From contig OY756958.1 in the NCBI GenBank assembly GCA_963580455.1, positions 23,076,501 to 23,140,500 of the forward strand: a stretch of 64,000 nucleotides of DNA, read 5' to 3'. The notes beneath the pieces are model-generated. The model was not told the DNA's origin and did no database searches. It saw only the letters and a program-made list of their open reading frames with translations. Positions 62,734-64,000 of the stretch are shown one piece after another. Position 1 is the stretch's first letter. Each line of letters begins with the position of its first letter. This stretch comes from Euonymus europaeus. Taxonomy: Eukaryota; Streptophyta; Magnoliopsida; Celastrales; Celastraceae. The position numbers and the translations under genes were made by a program.

Positions 62734-64000
62734 TTAACTGCACAGTAACAAGCGAAAAACAGTAAGAAACATATAAGAAGGCTATCATATTCTGAATCGC
62801 TCGAAACATATAAGGAGGGGGCTGCGAACGCATACCTATTGGTTGGGTGCAATGGTGTTGCTTCTTTACATGTTTGCCTATTGTGACCACGTTGTTTGCA
62901 CCGGCTGCACATTCTCACTTTTGCTGTCTCCCCTGGAATTGGCATAATTAATAGTTATGTACATACATATAAAAACTTGTAGTCCAAATTCGTATTTGAT
63001 TGCATACGCTGATATATAAATTACCTGCCGAGTGTATTTTGCGTTTCGGTCGTCTCCCAGGTCTTGCAGTGAACACTGGAGGAAGAGGTGTAATAGGTTC
63101 AGGAATAGTAGGAGGCTCATCGGTGCTGACTATTGGGTATATCGGCTCCGCGTATGCAAGGACCAGCATATATCAGTTGTGTAGTATTTCGAGCATAAGC
63201 TTGTCGTGGATAAATTTCTAGTAGCTATGGCAGCACAAGCATGTGCGCAAGGAAGATGATCAATATCAAATACCTTGCAGGTGCAACTTCTGCTCCCCAA
63301 ATCCACTTGTCCTCCCACGTCTCCATCCCTGACATGGAACTCATTGTAACTTATTGGTTCGACATGCATTCGGCTGGCCTTCTCACGGCGAACTCGCAAT
63401 ATAGCCTCATGGTGGTCTATGATCTCATTCGTCATGGCAGCTGCACATTTTCGACGATCGTGGAACCATCTTTGAAGCATTGCAACCAGATATTTCATCA
63501 AACTAGTTATCGGTAACATCCGAGCTTCTTTCAAGGTTCCATTCATGCTTTCTGCAATATTAGTCGTCATAATGCTATATCTATCCCGAGGAAAATGACA
63601 TCTAGCCCATTTTTGGAATCCGGCATCTTCAAGATACTTGTAAACCTGCCCGTCCTCAAATATTCTAAGGTGGGACATGACTTCATTGAAGTCAAATACC
63701 CGATAACACTTTGCTGCCTTGTAGAAGAGATTCACCGCATGGTCAGGAAACCTTTTTGCCTTCATATTGCCTCCAATGTGATACATACAAGCCCCATGGA
63801 ATGCTTCTGGGAAAACACGTCGGAGACCATTCTCTATACTTTTATTTCTATCTGATATAATTGACAAATTGAGAATACACCCAATAGCTCCACGTAACTT
63901 CTCAAAAAACCATGTCCAAGAGGCATCGTTTTCGGAATCACCAACTCTGAATGCCAAAGGGTAAATTTGGTTGTTACCATCTAGAGTATTGGCAATGAAT
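62734..64000 (-). pseudogene. MULE transposase with SWIM and zinc knuckle, 5' end outside window
   Basis: The reading frame enters from the right edge (LDGNNQIYPLAFRVGDSEND), which is the MULE DDE domain. The second catalytic aspartate lies in SIISDRNKSIENGL and the glutamate in TTNIAESMNGTLKEAR. The CMYHIGGNMK helix is present. A SWIM zinc finger follows: CTCKVFDIDHLPCAH. Near 63160-63185 the frame breaks: after SKYYTT the expected LAYAEPIYPI continues in another frame. The tail PGRRPKRKIHSAG ends at a GT donor (exon end 63025). The next exon, 62932-62836, encodes the CCHC zinc knuckle CSRCKQRGHNRQTC. The last exon is inferred to stop at 62734. The N-terminal DNA-binding part lies outside the window. 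The single frame break suggests recent loss of function. Confidence 0.85.

Larger units (their letters stand above)
57624..64000. mobile_element. Kaonashi-type Mutator element, cut by the window edge
   Basis: The unit combines a Ulp1-like protease gene (plus) and a MULE transposase gene (minus) that face each other, the content described for KI/Kaonashi MULEs. The probable left end GGGAAATTTGCTAATATGAC at 57624, followed by a low-complexity arm with TAACCCC and GTAACCC words, resembles a Mutator terminal repeat. The right end and any target duplication lie beyond the window, so the boundary is provisional. Non-coding parts are dense in a GTTTAGAATRGT-like motif (separate entries). Confidence 0.75.

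Noticed and set aside
62682..62945. A separate small zinc-knuckle protein gene
   Set aside because: Splice sites and phase make it the second-last exon of the MULE transposase gene.

Overview
This is plant nuclear DNA, most likely from a eudicot. The evidence is AT-rich intergenic sequence, GT-AG introns with plant-like borders, single-copy plant housekeeping genes with many exons, and plant transposons (Kaonashi-type Mutator, Helitron, PIF/Harbinger, LINE and tRNA-derived SINE). I cannot name the species from the sequence alone. There is no bacterial, organellar or viral block.

Layout, left to right. 1-4250 is intergenic. 4403-5419 (+) is an intronless S-adenosylmethionine decarboxylase proenzyme of the SAMDC4/BUD2 type. 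5420-9763 is intergenic with a decayed LINE RNase H fragment. 9764-20887 (-) is SAC3B, 17 exons modelled, with an in-gene tandem duplication that copied and remodelled coding exons. A roughly 520 bp divergent promoter separates it from 21411-22026 (+), a peptide methionine-(R)-S-oxide reductase (MSRB). 23166-23870 (+) is a 5'-truncated copy of the GEX1 nuclear-fusion gene. 25620-37657 (-) is alanyl-tRNA synthetase, 23 exons modelled, with a likely mitochondrial presequence and an internal cytosolic start. 37950-42450 is a transposon-rich island: Helitron helicase remnant, PIF/Harbinger-like element filled with an AT-rich satellite, LTR-like fragment, MITE and LINE 3' end. 42677-49565 (-) is the F-box/LRR protein FBL4, 8 exons. 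50696-51570 is a non-autonomous Mutator-like element with long inverted repeats and a 10 bp target duplication. 52002-56541 (+) is an MO25-like scaffold gene, 11 exons. From about 57624 past the right edge runs a Kaonashi-type Mutator element carrying a Ulp1-like protease gene (+) facing a MULE transposase gene (-). Both are disabled by small lesions.

The five complete host genes (SAMDC, SAC3B, MSRB, AlaRS, FBL4 and MO25 being six in all with SAMDC counted) serve unrelated functions: polyamine synthesis, mRNA export, methionine repair, tRNA charging, ubiquitin ligation and kinase scaffolding. They form no pathway or cluster. Most of the unusual material lies in the transposons and in the intron and exon rearrangements they accompany. 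The strongest unexplained signal is a short motif, GTTTAGAATRGT and variants, that is dense in nearly every non-coding segment on the protease side of the Kaonashi element. It also overlaps that gene's premature stop codon. All exon models were joined by hand by following splice borders and reading phase; none rests on transcript evidence.
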